From Hyaloraphidium curvatum (lineage: Eukaryota > Monoblepharomycota > Hyaloraphidiomycetes > Hyaloraphidiales > Hyaloraphidiaceae): a stretch of 64,000 nucleotides of DNA. This document shows positions 43,116-56,644 of the stretch, in pieces. A program made the position numbers and the translations under genes. The notes under the pieces are model-generated. The model saw only the letters and a list, made by a program, of their open reading frames with translations, made no database searches and was not told where the DNA came from. Where the stretch lies: assembly GCA_025558095.1 (NCBI GenBank), contig JAIVFI010000005.1, positions 248,001-312,000 of the forward strand, written 5' to 3'. Position 1 is the first letter of the stretch. Every line of letters starts with the position of its first letter.

Positions 43116-46100
43116 ATGCCCGTGCGGCAGGTCAAGTCGGTGCAGTTCGGCTTGCTGTCGCCCGAGGAGACGGTGGGCGGGCCCGCGGCCGCGTGTGTGC
43201 GCCTGATGGGGTGCCTGACGCGTGCAACCGTTTCGGACGCGTCGCAGGCGTCCATGTCCGTGGCCCGCATCGAGCACGCCGAGACCTACGAGGACGGCAA
43301 GCCGAAGACGGGCGGCCTTGAGGATCCGAGGCTGGGCACCGTGGACAGGAACATCAAGTGCCTTTCGTGCGGCGAGGACTCGTTCAACTGCCCCGGCCAC
43401 TTTGGGCACATCGAGCTCGCCCGGCCCGTGTTCCATGTCAGTGAGTATCGCACAGACTTGCTGGGACGGCAAACGTCCAGTTCCTGATCTGCGGGGCAGG
43501 TCTCATCGGCAAGGTCAAGAAAATCCTGGAGTGCGTCTGCTTCGAGTGCGGCAAGCTCAAGGTCGACGCCTCGAACCCCCTCTTTGCACAAAAGCGCCTG
43601 ATCAAGGACCAGAAACGGAAGTTCAAGGAGGTCTGGGACTTGGCCAAGGGCATCATGGTCTGCGAGGGCGGGGACGAGGAGGAGGACGAGTTCGGGGCGA
43701 ACGGGGATGCGCCAAAGAAAAAGTCCCACGGCGGTTGTGGCGCCGCGCAACCGAAGATCCGGAAGGATGGCTTGAAGTTGCTGGCCGTCACGACCAAGGT
43801 GGACGACGTGGGTGGCAGTCGTGCGGGCAAAGGATGTGCACGCTTCTGACCTGGCGCGCTTCGTGCAGGAATCCGGGCCGCGGCAGGACAGAAAGGTCAT
43901 CACTCCGTCCAAAGTCCGCGAGGTTTTCCGGGTGATCTCGGACCAGGATTGCCGGGACATGGGCCTGAGCCCCGAGTTTGCGCGACCCGAGTGGATGCTG
44001 GTCACGGTGCTTCCCGTTCCCCCGCCGCAGGTCCGCCCTTCGGTTTCCATGGACGGTGCATCCGGCGGCATGCGGAGCCAGGACGACCTGACCTTTAAGC
44101 TGGGCGACATCCTCAAGGCGAACATCGCCCTGAAGCGGCACGACGCCGAGAACTCGCCGGCGCACATCACGCGCGAGTTCGAGGAGATCTTGCAGTACCA
44201 CGTGGCCACGATGGTGGACAACAACATCTCCGGCATGCCGCAGGCCATGCAGAAGAGCGGTCGGCCGATCAAGTCGATCCGCCAGCGGCTGAAGGGCAAG
44301 GAGGGCCGGATCCGCGGCAACCTGATGGGCAAGCGCGTAGACTTTTCCTCCCGCACCGTCATCACGGGCGACCCAAACATTTCCATCGACGAGGTCGGCG
44401 TGCCTCGGTCGATCGCGCGGACGCTCACGTTCCCCGAGATCGTGACGCCGCACAACGTAGCGCGGCTGCAGGAGCTCGTGCGCAACGGGGCGCTGGAGCA
44501 TCCCGGCGCGAACTACATCGTGCGGCAGTCTGGGGACCGGATCAGCCTCAAGTTCGTGCCGCAGGCCGGGGACCAGCCCCTGCAGATCGGCGACACGGTG
44601 GAGAGGCACCTGCAGGACGGCGACTACGTCATCTTCAACCGGCAGCCCTCTCTGCACAAAATGTCGATGATGGGCCACCGCGTGAAGATCATGCCCTTCT
44701 CCACCTTCCGCCTCAACCTCTCCGTCACGACGCCGTACAACGCGGACTTCGACGGCGACGAAATGAACCTGCACGCCCCGCAGTCGTACGAGACCCGGGC
44801 CGAGATCAAGGAGATCATGATGGTCCCCCGGCAGATCATTTCGCCGCAGGCGAACAAGCCCGTCATGGGCATCGTGCAGGACACGCTTTGCGGGATCCGC
44901 AAGTTCACCCTCCGCGACAACATGATGACGCGCGACATGGTGATGAACATTTGCATGTGGATCCCGGACTGGGATGGCCAGCTGCCTCCGCCTGCGATCT
45001 TGAAGCCGCAGCCGCTGTGGACGGGCAAGCAGCTCATGAGCATGGTCATCCCTTCGGTACGCTCCGAGGAGCGCGTCGTTGCATTGTATGCTTAACCTGC
45101 CCGTTCTAGCGCATCAACGTCACGGGAAAGCACTCGACGCACCCCGACGATGAGCGCGACAACATTTCGCCCGGCGATACCCAGGTTGTGATTGAGGACG
45201 GCGTCGTCCTCGCGGGCATTTTGTCGAAGCGGACCGTGGGCAACTCGGCCGGCGGCATCATCCACGTCATCATGAACGAGTACGGGCCGGAGATGGCTAA
45301 GAAGTTTTTCAACGGCACGCAGCGCGTCGTGAACTACTGGCTGCTCCAGGTAAGCTGCCGGCCCCTGCGGTGCGCCCCTGCTTCCCTCCTAACCTTGCTC
45401 GAAAGAACGGCTTCTCGATCGGCATTGGCGATACCGTCGCCGACAAGGCGACGATGCACCAAATCAACCAGATCCTGAAGCGCGCCAAGGAGGACGTGGG
45501 GGAAACCATTGCGCGGGCGCAGCAGAACCAGCTCGAGCCCCAGCCCGGTATGACGATCCGCGAGACGTTCGAGAGCGTGGTGAACAAGGTACGTAAGGAA
45601 ACGAAACCCGCAAAAGGGCTTTGTCTCACGCGGCATGTGCGCGAAGATCCTGAACAAGGCGCGAGAGGACGCCGGCAAAGCCGCGACCAAGTCCCTGGCG
45701 CCGTTCAACAACGCGAAGCAGATGGTCGACGCCGGCTCCAAGGGCAGCGAGATCAACATTTCGCAGATGGCCGCCTGTGTGGGGCAGCAGAACGTGGAGG
45801 GGAAGCGTATACCCTTTGGCTTCCGCCTGCGGACTCTGCCGCACTTTACGAAGGACGACCAGTCGCCCGAGTCGCGCGGTTTCGTCGAGAACTCGTACCT
45901 GCGCGGGTTGACCCCTCAGGAGTTTTTCTTCCACGCGATGGGCGGTCGCGAGGGTCTCATCGACACGGCCGTCAAGACGGCCGAGACCGGCTACATCCAA
46001 CGGCGTCTCGTCAAGGCGCTCGAGGACGTAATGGTCAAGTACGACGGGACCGTGCGCAACTCCCTCGGCCACGTGATCCAGTTCGCGTACGGGGAGGACG

Positions 46101-48958
46101 GGATGGACGCCGTGGGGGTCGAGCGCCAGGACCTCGAGATCCTCCGCATGAGCGACATCAGCTTCAAGCGCCGCTACGAGTTCAACCTCCAGGGCAGGGA
46201 CAGGCAGCTGTTGCAGCGTATCCTGCGCCCCGACGCCAGGGCCTTGCTGGATTGGGCCGAGACCCAGGAGGCGGTGGACGGCGAATTTGAGCAGCTCGAG
46301 AATGACCGCAAGGTTCTGCGCAAGGACATTTTCCCCAGTGGCGAGAGCAGCTGGCCCTTGCCGGGCAATCTGCGCCGCTTGATCGACAACGCTCGCATCC
46401 AGTTCGGGCTGTCGGATCGTGCAAAGACGGACCTGCTTCCGACCAAGATCGTGCAGGACGTGCGCGCGCTGCTCGCCGAGTGCGTCGTGGTGCCCGGGAC
46501 GGACGGCCTCAGCCGGCAGGCGCAGGCGAACGCGACCCTGCTCTGGCAGATCCTGGTCCGCAGCACTCTGGCGTCCAAGCGCGTGCTGAGCGAGTACCGG
46601 CTCACTTCGGAGGCCTTCGAGTTCGTCGTCGGCGAGATCAAGACGAAGTTCATGTGGGCCAAGGTCCAGGGCGGCGAGATGGTCGGCACGATCGCGGCAC
46701 AGTCAATCGGCGAGCCGGCGACGCAGATGACGCTCAACACCTTCCACTACGCCGGTGTCTCGTCCAAGAACGTGACCCTCGGTGTCCCGCGGCTCAAGGA
46801 GATCATCAACGTCGCCACCGCGATCAAGACGCCGTCGCTCACTATCTACCTGGACGAGAAGCACAGGAAAGAGCTGAGCACGGCCAAGGTCATCCAGAGC
46901 AAGCTCGAGTACACGACGCTGCGCAAGATCGCGCAGGCCACCGAGATCTACTACGACCCGGATCCGCGCAACACGGTCGTGGAGGAGGATCGGGAGTTCC
47001 TGGACTCGTACTGGGAGATGGAGGAGGACGAGAATCTGACGAACAACCTGAGCCCTTGGCTGCTCCGCATCATCCTCGACCGGAACCGCAAGCTCGACAA
47101 GCAGATCAGCTTGAACGAGATCGCATCGGCCATCGCCGGCGCGTTCGGCGGCGAGAACATCGCGGTCTTCCATTCGGACGACAACGCAACAAAGCCCGTG
47201 CTGCACGTCCGGATCCGGAAGGACGTCAAGGAGCAGATCGATGAGGAGGAAAAGGTGGACGAGGAGCTCATCCTCCGCAAGATCGAGAGCAACATCATGA
47301 ACCAGCTCAAGCTCGGCGGTATCGAGGGCATCACGCGCGTGTACATCAACGACGCCAAGGTCTCCAAGATCGGGGACAACGGCGACTACATCCAGGACAA
47401 GGAGTTCATCCTCGAGACGGACGGCATCAACCTCAAGGAGGTCATGGCGGCCGAGGGCGTGGACTACAGCCGCACGTACTCCAACAACCCCGTGGAGATC
47501 ATGCAGGTCCTGGGCGTCGAGGCTGCGCGGAACGCCCTGCTCCGGGAGCTGCGCAAGGTCATCGAGTTTGACGGCTCGTACGTCAACTACCGCCACCTCG
47601 CGCTGCTGTGCGACGTCATGACGCACAAGGGCACCATGATGGCCATCACGCGGCACGGCATCAACCGCGCCGAGACCGGTGCCCTCGCGCGGTGCTCGTT
47701 CGAGGAGACGGTGGAGATCCTCGTGGATGCGGCTTCGGTCGGGGAGAACGACCCCATGAAGGGCGTCAGCGAGGCCATCATCATGGGCCAGCTCGCGCCC
47801 CTGGGCACGGGCGAGTTCGACCTGCTGCTCGACGAGACCAAGCTCAGCAAGGCGCGGCCGATGGCGGCTCCCGGCGGCATGTACGGCATGGAGATGGACA
47901 CCTTTGGCGCCCGAACTCCGGCGTACAACGAGGGCGGGATGTCGCCTTCGCAGATGCGGTACAAGCAGTACTCGCCCGTGCACCGGCAGGACGTGCAGAA
48001 CCAGGAGATCATCTTCTCCCCGATCGGTGCGGACGGCAGGTGGACGCCGGGCAGGACGGGTTGGTCGCCGGCCGGTCCCCTCGGGACCCCGAGGTACTCG
48101 GTAAGTCGATATTTTGGGCTTCCCGCACCGTGTGTGCTGATCCGATTGCCGCGCAGCCGACTTCGCCGAGCTATTCTCCGGCCCGGGGAGGGTACAGCCC
48201 CGCCAGCCCGTCGTACAGCCCGACGAGCCCGTCCTACAGCCCCACGAGCCCGTCGTACAGCCCGACAAGCCCGTCCTACAGCCCTACCAGCCCGTGAGTC
48301 ACGGTTGCGCGGTCGTGTGGCTGCGACCGGTTGACACGTTCCTCTCTTTCAGCTCCTACAGCCCTGCGAGCCCTTCCTACAGTCCGACGTCGCCGTCGTA
48401 CGAGCAGATCACCTCTCCGCGGTACTCGTGAGCATCTCCCGCGCCGAGTGTTCCTTCGCACCTGACCTGTTCGCGCGCAGTCCGACGTCTCCGCAGTTCT
48501 CCCCCGGCAGCCCTGCCGGACGGCGCCCGGGCTACAGCCCCACCTCCCCCTCCTACAGCCCGACGTCTCCGCAGTTCAGCCCGCACTCCCCCGCCGGGCG
48601 CAACATGGCGTCCTCGCCCGCCTACTCGCCCACCTCGCCGCAGCTCTCGCCGTACAGCCCCAAGGCGTACAGCCCCGCGAGCCCGGCCTACTCTGCCAAC
48701 TATTCGCCGCAGAGCCCGCGCCCGCTGGGCACGTCGCCCGCGGGGCGCGTGCTGGCGACGTCGCCGCGCATCGCGTATGCGCCCGTCAGCCCCGCGGCGC
48801 CCTCGCCGGCATACTCGCCGACCTCGCCGGCCTACCAGCCGGCGTCTCCCGCGAACCCGTGAGTTGCTTGCCGGCGCCCGCCGGCTGTTCGGAACGTCTG
48901 ACGCGGGCCCCGCAGATCCACCAACGGACAGCAGAAAACCACCGACGCACGGCGCTGA
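43116..48958 (+). CDS. RPB1: RNA polymerase II largest subunit (RPB1)
   Basis: Ten exons join in frame to 1,776 aa: 43116-43440, 43500-43807, 43869-45056, 45110-45349, 45406-45588, 45647-48100, 48157-48293, 48353-48427, 48481-48858 and 48916-48958. [18 protein letters not shown] and [19 protein letters not shown] form the clamp start. The catalytic loop reads [10 protein letters not shown] (three metal-binding Asp), [11 protein letters not shown] is the lid/rudder area, and [23 protein letters not shown] closes the trigger-loop region. The CTD has roughly 20 heptads of YSPTSPS type, many degenerate ([21 protein letters not shown]), and ends [13 protein letters not shown] via a last short exon. 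The final intron is my inference; without it the protein stops at NP (48862). Confidence 0.97.
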
Positions 48959-49261
48959 GGATCTTGCATTCCGAGCCGGATTTAGCAATTCGTTGAAAAA
49001 ATGTACTAGATTGTCGGCAATCCGAGGGTGCGATGCGATCGCCTTTGAGTCAGGCACAGGATTTGAAAACGCCGATGACGCGAGGTGCTCGCCGCCACAC
49101 CGCTGTCAGGCACCTCAGTCACAGGTGCTACCAAGGAAGGCTTCGGCCTCCGCCGCGTTCATAAAGCCTTTCGCAGCTTCGCTGCTCGTGAGGACCGGCG
49201 CCTTTCTGCGCCAGTCGGAGCGCACCCGCTTCCCGGACACTTCGCCGCGCTTACCCCCGCG
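48959..49261. other. Intergenic gap
   Basis: A 303-bp interval between the RPB1 stop and the COX17 start, both on the plus strand. It is less GC-rich than the flanks near 49000, which fits a 3' UTR and promoter. Nothing else seen. Confidence 0.35.
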
Positions 49262-49528
49262 ATGCTCGCCGACGCCTCCGCTTCGGCCCCCGCTTCGGCG
49301 CCCGCGGCGCCCGCGGTGCTCAAGCTCGACCCGTCGATCCCGCCGGCGGACCCTGCGATGAACATCGGCCCCGACGGCAAGTACCTCGTCAAGCCGTGCT
49401 GCGCGTGCCCGGCGACCAAGACCGCGCGGGACGACTGCGTGCTGCGGTTCGGGCAGGACGACGTGCGGTGCGCGGACCTCATCGAGCAGCACCGCAAGTG
49501 CATGAGCGGGTTCGGGTTCAAGGTGTGA
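49262..49528 (+). CDS. COX17: Copper chaperone COX17
   Basis: The 88-aa frame begins at ATG 49262 (MLADASASAPASAPAAP), an Ala/Pro-rich tail; an inner Met (MNIGPDG) is a second candidate. The core has KPCCACPATK followed by paired cysteines in DDCVLR...DVRC...HRKCMSGFGFKV, the twin CX9C helix pattern with the CC copper site at CCACP. COX17 carries copper in the intermembrane space to Sco1 and Cox11 for cytochrome oxidase assembly. Identification is strong from the residues. Confidence 0.93.
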   Translation: MLADASASAPASAPAAPAVLKLDPSIPPADPAMNIGPDGKYLVKPCCACPATKTARDDCVLRFGQDDVRCADLIEQHRKCMSGFGFKV

Positions 49529-49759
49529 TTGGGCGGCGGACGGGGAGGGGAGGGGGCAGGGGGAAGACGGATCGGGCGGCGGGGCGCGGATGCCGGCCGG
49601 GGCGGGGTTTCTGGAGATCTGCGGACGCTGTATTCCGATGGCGGAAGAGACTTAAGGAAGCACATCATTCGGGGGTCGGCCCCAGGGGTTGAGCATGGCC
49701 GATGCCGACGATTTGGAGCGACCTCTCCTGTGAAACGACACTCCAGAACCACTCCCGAA

Positions 49760-52097
49760 ATGCCCCTCCACCTGCAGTTGTCCCCGCCGGCGCCGGCCGT
49801 GCCGCGGGGTGCCGCCGAGGCGGAGGTGCCGCGGCGGCTGAGCGACCTGCCCGTCGACGTGCTCGTCGCGGTCGCGGCATTCCTCGAGCCGGCGGCGCTC
49901 TCGCGGCTGCGGCGCGCCGCGCGGCTGTTCGACGGCGTCGCGCGCAAGTTCGCCGCCGCGATCTTCCGCGCGATGCTCCGCCGCGACTTCCGATGGCGCG
50001 CAGACCGCGGCGGCGACCCGCGCGAGGCGTACCGCGTGGCAGACAACCTGCGAAGGGGGCGGGCGCGCGCACGGCTGCTGACAGACAGCGACGCCTTCGT
50101 CGAGGGCGGGCCCGCACGGGAGGCGGCGGGCACGCTGGATGCCGCGGCCATGCTGGAGGAGCCGGCGGGCCCGGCAGACGACCCCGAGAACGTGGACGCC
50201 CCGGGGGACCCGTCGCTCAAGCGCGGCGGCACATCGTCCGGCGAGAGCTCGCGCAGCAGCTCGCCCGACAGGACACGCAAGCGCCGCCGCAGGGTGTCGC
50301 GGCTGGAGCTCGGCGACAAGCTGGTGGAGGCGCCCGGCACGGACGCTCCCGCACGGCACCCCGTGCGCCGCATCTGGCACAAGCGGCAGTCCTTCATGGC
50401 CTGGCCCGCCGATCCTTCGGGTGCGTTGCATGCCGCGATTCCGCTGTGCGTTCGCGTCGCTCATCGCTCTTTCCGCAGACGCCTATCTGCTGGTCTTGGA
50501 AAACGACTTCCTCTTCCTCCTCGACTCCAACCGCCCCATGGGCATCTGCGTCTACGATCTGCACGAGGACACGCTGCGCGAGCCGGCGCAGGAGGGCGGC
50601 CGCTCGCACCGCGTGCTGCGCACCGTCGCCGTCCTGCCCAACCCCCCGCCTGTGCCGGCCGAGAATCCGGGCATGGGGCCCGACAACAACCCCTCCGTGT
50701 TTGGACTCATCCTCGGCAACGGCAAGGGCTCGCTGGTTGCCTTTGACGAGGGCTCGCAGATCTCCATCTGGGATTCTTTCCGCCGGCCGGAACCAGAGTT
50801 CCGCCTGCGCCTTTTGATTGCGGCCGGGACGATTCTGGGCCCCACCATATTCTCTATGAACGTGTGGGACGACTTTGTCGTGACCGCAGGACGTTTCGGA
50901 CAGGTCGTCGTTTTTGACATGCGCACCGGCGATGCCGTGTACGCTTTCGATGTGCCGCGCCCGTATCGACCCTTGGAGCCGGCGCCGCCCGCCGCCGAAG
51001 TGCCCATTCCCCCGCCAGCACCCGCTGCCCTGGTCGTCGCGGATGCGGCCGAGGCCGAGGAGGATGCCGCGGACGAACCCGAGGACCTGGACAACCTCGC
51101 CGACATCGGCCCCGCCCCGGCCGACGCCCCTGTGCAGGCCGAGCCCCCCGTACCCCACGTCAATGCCGTGAACCTCATGAACGTCGCCATGTCCGGGGAC
51201 CAAATCGCCGTTGCGGTGCACGACGGCACGTGGTGGGTGTGGAAGCTGCCCGAGGCGCAGGCCGACGCGGGCGAGGGCACCGGGGAGCCCGCGAGGGGAT
51301 CGCTGCATTCGATCGTGCGCAGGGGGCAGACGCGCAACTACCCCGTCATCTCGGACGCGTTCGACGACGGGCGGGCGCATTTCCCGCCCGGGCTGCCGGT
51401 GCTGCGCTCGTGGCTGCCGGAAGAACCGTCCGAAGCGGATCAGTCGCGGGAGCCGGTGGCCAACGACGAAGTGGTGGAGCAGCTCGCGGACCACGGCGTC
51501 GCGATTCTGCCCCCGCACGCGCAGGGTTTTGCCCCCGAGACGCTGGCCATGACGTCGCACGTGCTGATCACCAACGGGCCGGACAAGCACAGCATCGGCC
51601 TGTGGGACCTGTCGCCCGTGGCCGACTCGCAGGAGGCCGAAAGGGCGCGGCGGAGCCCAGGCGCGAAACCAAGGGTGCGGTGCTCCAAGCTCTCGGTGCT
51701 CGACCTCTTCCGCGAGCAGTGCGAGCCCGGCGCCGCGGCAAACTATTCGCCCGACCTGCGGTTCGCCGAGATCTCGACGCTCTGCCCGGGAAGGCCGACG
51801 GTGGTGGCCAGCGTCCGCGGGCGCCGGCTGGCGCGCGAGCAGGGCGAGGAGGGCGCGGACCACGCGCTCGCGGTGTGGGATTTCGGGGAGGAGGTGCTCT
51901 CGGAGCGGCCCGACGCGGACCGGTTCGCTAGCAAGTGGGAAAAGGTGGGCCTGCTCCCCGAGCAGGAGGCGGGGACGGGGACGGCAACGCCGAGATCTTC
52001 TGGGCCTGGGTCGGGTTCGCGTGCGAGGCCGAGGACAGGGACGGCTAGGTGCGCGGGAGACGCAGATGTGTACAGATTGCCCGCAGCTCTACAATAA
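49760..52097 (+). CDS. F-box protein with beta-propeller-like C-terminal domain
   Basis: Exons 49760-50420 and 50479-52097 give about 759 aa. The F-box (VPRRLSDLPVDVLVAVAAFLEPAALSRLRRAARLF) lies near residues 20-60. A Ser/Arg linker follows, then WD-like strands: DAYLLVLENDFLFLLD, MGICVYDL, LVAFDEGSQISIWDSF, DFVVTAGRFGQVVVFDMRTG and HSIGLWDL. A Pro/Ala/Glu-rich loop interrupts the propeller (51000-51160). It probably recruits substrates to SCF. At the 3' end the frame turns low-complexity after 51960, while the adjacent frame reads AEIFWAWVGFACEAEDRDG to a stop at 52046, so the true C-terminus may differ (sequence error or missed intron). Confidence 0.78.
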
Positions 52098-54575
52098 TCA
52101 CTCCTTCTTTTGGCCCTCCGCCGTGCCGTGCGCCGAGACCAGCTTCTCGAGGATGGAGTTTAGTCGCTTCGTCATGCTGCGCGGGTCGTCCAGGAGACCT
52201 GGAGGAGTGGCACGTCAGGCACTCCGATCTCGGCCGATTAGGAGAACAAGCGAGACCCACCAGCAGCGATCAGCGCGTTGTCCATTATCTGCTCCGCCAG
52301 CATCTTTGCCAGCGGCTCGTCCGTCTTCCTGAGCGAGTTGATCCCCAGGATCACGGGGCTCAGCGTGTTGATCTCGAGCTTCTGCGGCGGCAGCGGCAGC
52401 TGGCTCAGCGGCGACCCCGGCGCCATCGCCATCATCCTCCGCATGACCGCCGAGGTCGGGTCGACGATCAGCGCCGGGATCGACGCGGCGCGCGAGGTGG
52501 GGACGACCTCGGAGATGAGGTCGCCGAGGGCGCCGTCGAACCAGTCGCAGAGCTCCTTCTTCTCCTCCTTGGACAGCTCGGCGGCCGAGGCGTCCTTGGC
52601 GGCCTCCTCCTCCGCGGCGGCCTTGACGAGCTCCTGCGCCTCGCGGCTCTCGACGCTGACGATCTTCTTGCCGTCGTACTCGCTGAGGTTGGTCCAGACG
52701 AACTCGTCCACAGTTTCGTACGAGAAGATGATCTGCCGAGGCAAACGATCAGCACAATGGACAAGGCATCGCGCCAGCGACCACGCACCTCGTAGCCCTT
52801 CTTGATGAGGGGCTCGCAGTACGGCGACTCCAGCGCGATCTGGCGCGAGGGGCTCAGGACGTAGAAGATCATCTTCTGGTCGGGCTGCATCCGCGAGACG
52901 TAGTCCTTGAGCGAGCACGGCTTGCCCGCTTCCGTGAGGCTGGTCTCGTAGCGGAGGAGCTTCGCGATGTCCTTGCGGTGGGCCGCGTCGACGCAGACGC
53001 CCTCCTTGATGAAGAGCCCAAAGTCGCGCCAGAAGTCGAGGTACTTGTCCGCGTCGCGCCGGGACTCCTCGTCGAGCCACTTGCAGATGCGCGTGGTGAC
53101 GACGTCCCTGAGCTTGTTGATCAGCATCGAGTCCTGCATGTGCTCCCTGGAGATGTTCAGGGGCTGAAGAGACAAAGATGAGTAACGCCAAACCAGGACA
53201 ACGATCTCCGCTGAACCCACAATGTCCTCCGAGTCGACGACGCCCTTCACAAAGCGACACCACTCCGGAAGCAGCTTCTTCGACTTGGCCTGGATGAGCA
53301 CCTTCCGCGAGTACAGGTTCACGCCGGGCTCCATCCGCCCCATCCCAAAGATCTCCGTGTGCCGCTCCGGCACGTACAGCAGCGCCCTGATGTTGAGCGG
53401 CGAGTCCGTGCGGTACTGGAGCCGGTACTGCGGTTCATCGTAGGCGTGGGCGACGAAGCGGTAGAACTCCTTGTGCTGTTCGTCCGTGATCTCCGACGGG
53501 GACTTTGTCCAGAGAGCGCCCACGGTGTTGACGACGCTGCCGTTGACGTGGATGGGGAACGAGATGAAGCTGGAGTACTTCTTGATGATGTTCTCGACGT
53601 CGAACTTGTCGGCAAACTTGCGCGAATCGTCCTTGAGGTGCAGGACGATCTTCGTCCCAACGGACACTGGGTGGCGGCGGTCATTGGCTTGCGAGCCCTC
53701 CAAATGTACGCAAGACCTCACCTCCTTCCGCCTCAGCAACATCGTAGGAGCCAGAACCATCGGTGGACCAGCAGTATCCCTTTGATCCCTTCCTGGCCGA
53801 CCTGGTGTAGACCTTGATCTTGTCTGCGACCATCAGCGCCGAGTAAAAGCTGTCGCCTCATCAGGAACGACCGGGCCGCTCAGAGCACATGTCCTCACCC
53901 AACACCGAATTGACCGATTAGGTTGTCCTTGGCCGTCTTGGAAGTGTCCTTGGACGTCTCCAGACTCTCCACAAAAGCCTTCGTGCCGGAGCGAGCGATG
54001 GTCCCCAGGTTCTCGTTGACTTCTTCCAGCGTCATGCCGACGCCACTGTCCTGTATGATGAAGATCCCGTTCGGTTTGTCCACGGAGATGTTGATCTCGA
54101 GCTTCTGGTGCTCGACGCCATAGTCCAGGGCCGATGGGTCCGAGAGGATGAGGTACCGCAGCTTTTCGCAAGCATCCGAGGCGTTGGACGCCAGCTCCCT
54201 GACGAAAACCTCGCGATCGGTATAGAGCGAGTGGGCCACAATGTCCAGAAGGCGTTTCGTCTCCGCCTTGAACGAGTGGTGTTCGATCGGGCCCGTCACG
54301 CGTTCCGTTTCCGACAGGATCTTCTCCTCCTGGGGTTTGGTCTGCTCCTCGGACACCGGCTCGAACTCTGCTTCCTGTTTCGCAGCCTCATCGGCCGTGG
54401 AATAGGCACGCCGGGACAGAGTCGACGAACGGTTCTTCCACAGGCTTCCGTGGTCCCCAGCGCTGTTCCGCGCCAGCGACGCCGTGTTCAACGCCCGGGA
54501 AGGGGAAGAGGGGCGACATAATGATGCTGCCCTCGCGGCGGCGACCGGGAGGGACAGAATACGGCGCGAAGCCAT
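52098..54575 (-). CDS. TRAP1: Mitochondrial Hsp90 (TRAP1-like)
   Basis: Six exons join in frame to 732 aa: 54575-53899, 53849-53722, 53666-53221, 53163-52789, 52732-52261 and 52198-52098. The N-terminus [20 protein letters not shown] is a typical mitochondrial presequence. ATPase motifs are [22 protein letters not shown] and GQFGVGFYSALMV, the last split by intron 1. The middle domain has [14 protein letters not shown] and VVDSEDIPLNISRE (split by intron 3). There is no MEEVD tail and no charged linker, as in TRAP1. The gene ends immediately next to the converging F-box gene. The in-frame 57-nt intron 3 would otherwise appear as an insertion. Confidence 0.95.
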
Positions 54576-54660
54576 TTCCGGAGTCGCGCCAAGCTTCTGT
54601 TTGCCCAAAGGTAAGGCGTCGATCGCGTCGCTCTGTTTACTCAAGGCGGGGTTCCCGAGG
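54576..54660. promoter_or_regulatory. 85-bp divergent promoter region
   Basis: The TRAP1 and PRMT3 start codons are 85 bp apart on opposite strands, so the two genes must share control sequence. If TRAP1 starts at the upstream in-frame ATG (54644) the gap falls to 16 bp, which makes 54575 the better start. Confidence 0.45.
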
Positions 54661-56565
<1,905 letters not shown>

Positions 56566-56644
56566 AAAGAAAGGAGAGGAAGGGAAGAGGACTCGGGGAA
56601 TGACAAATCGGTGATTCACGCAAACACAAACGCGTCGTCGGAAG

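Noticed and set aside
42510-43472. 320-residue minus frame upstream of RPB1
   Set aside because: It overlaps RPB1 exon 1 antisense, and the rest is GC-rich low complexity.
46703-48268. 521-residue antisense frame over RPB1
   Set aside because: Same effect: Val/Leu/Asp/Arg-rich shadow of conserved RPB1 exons.
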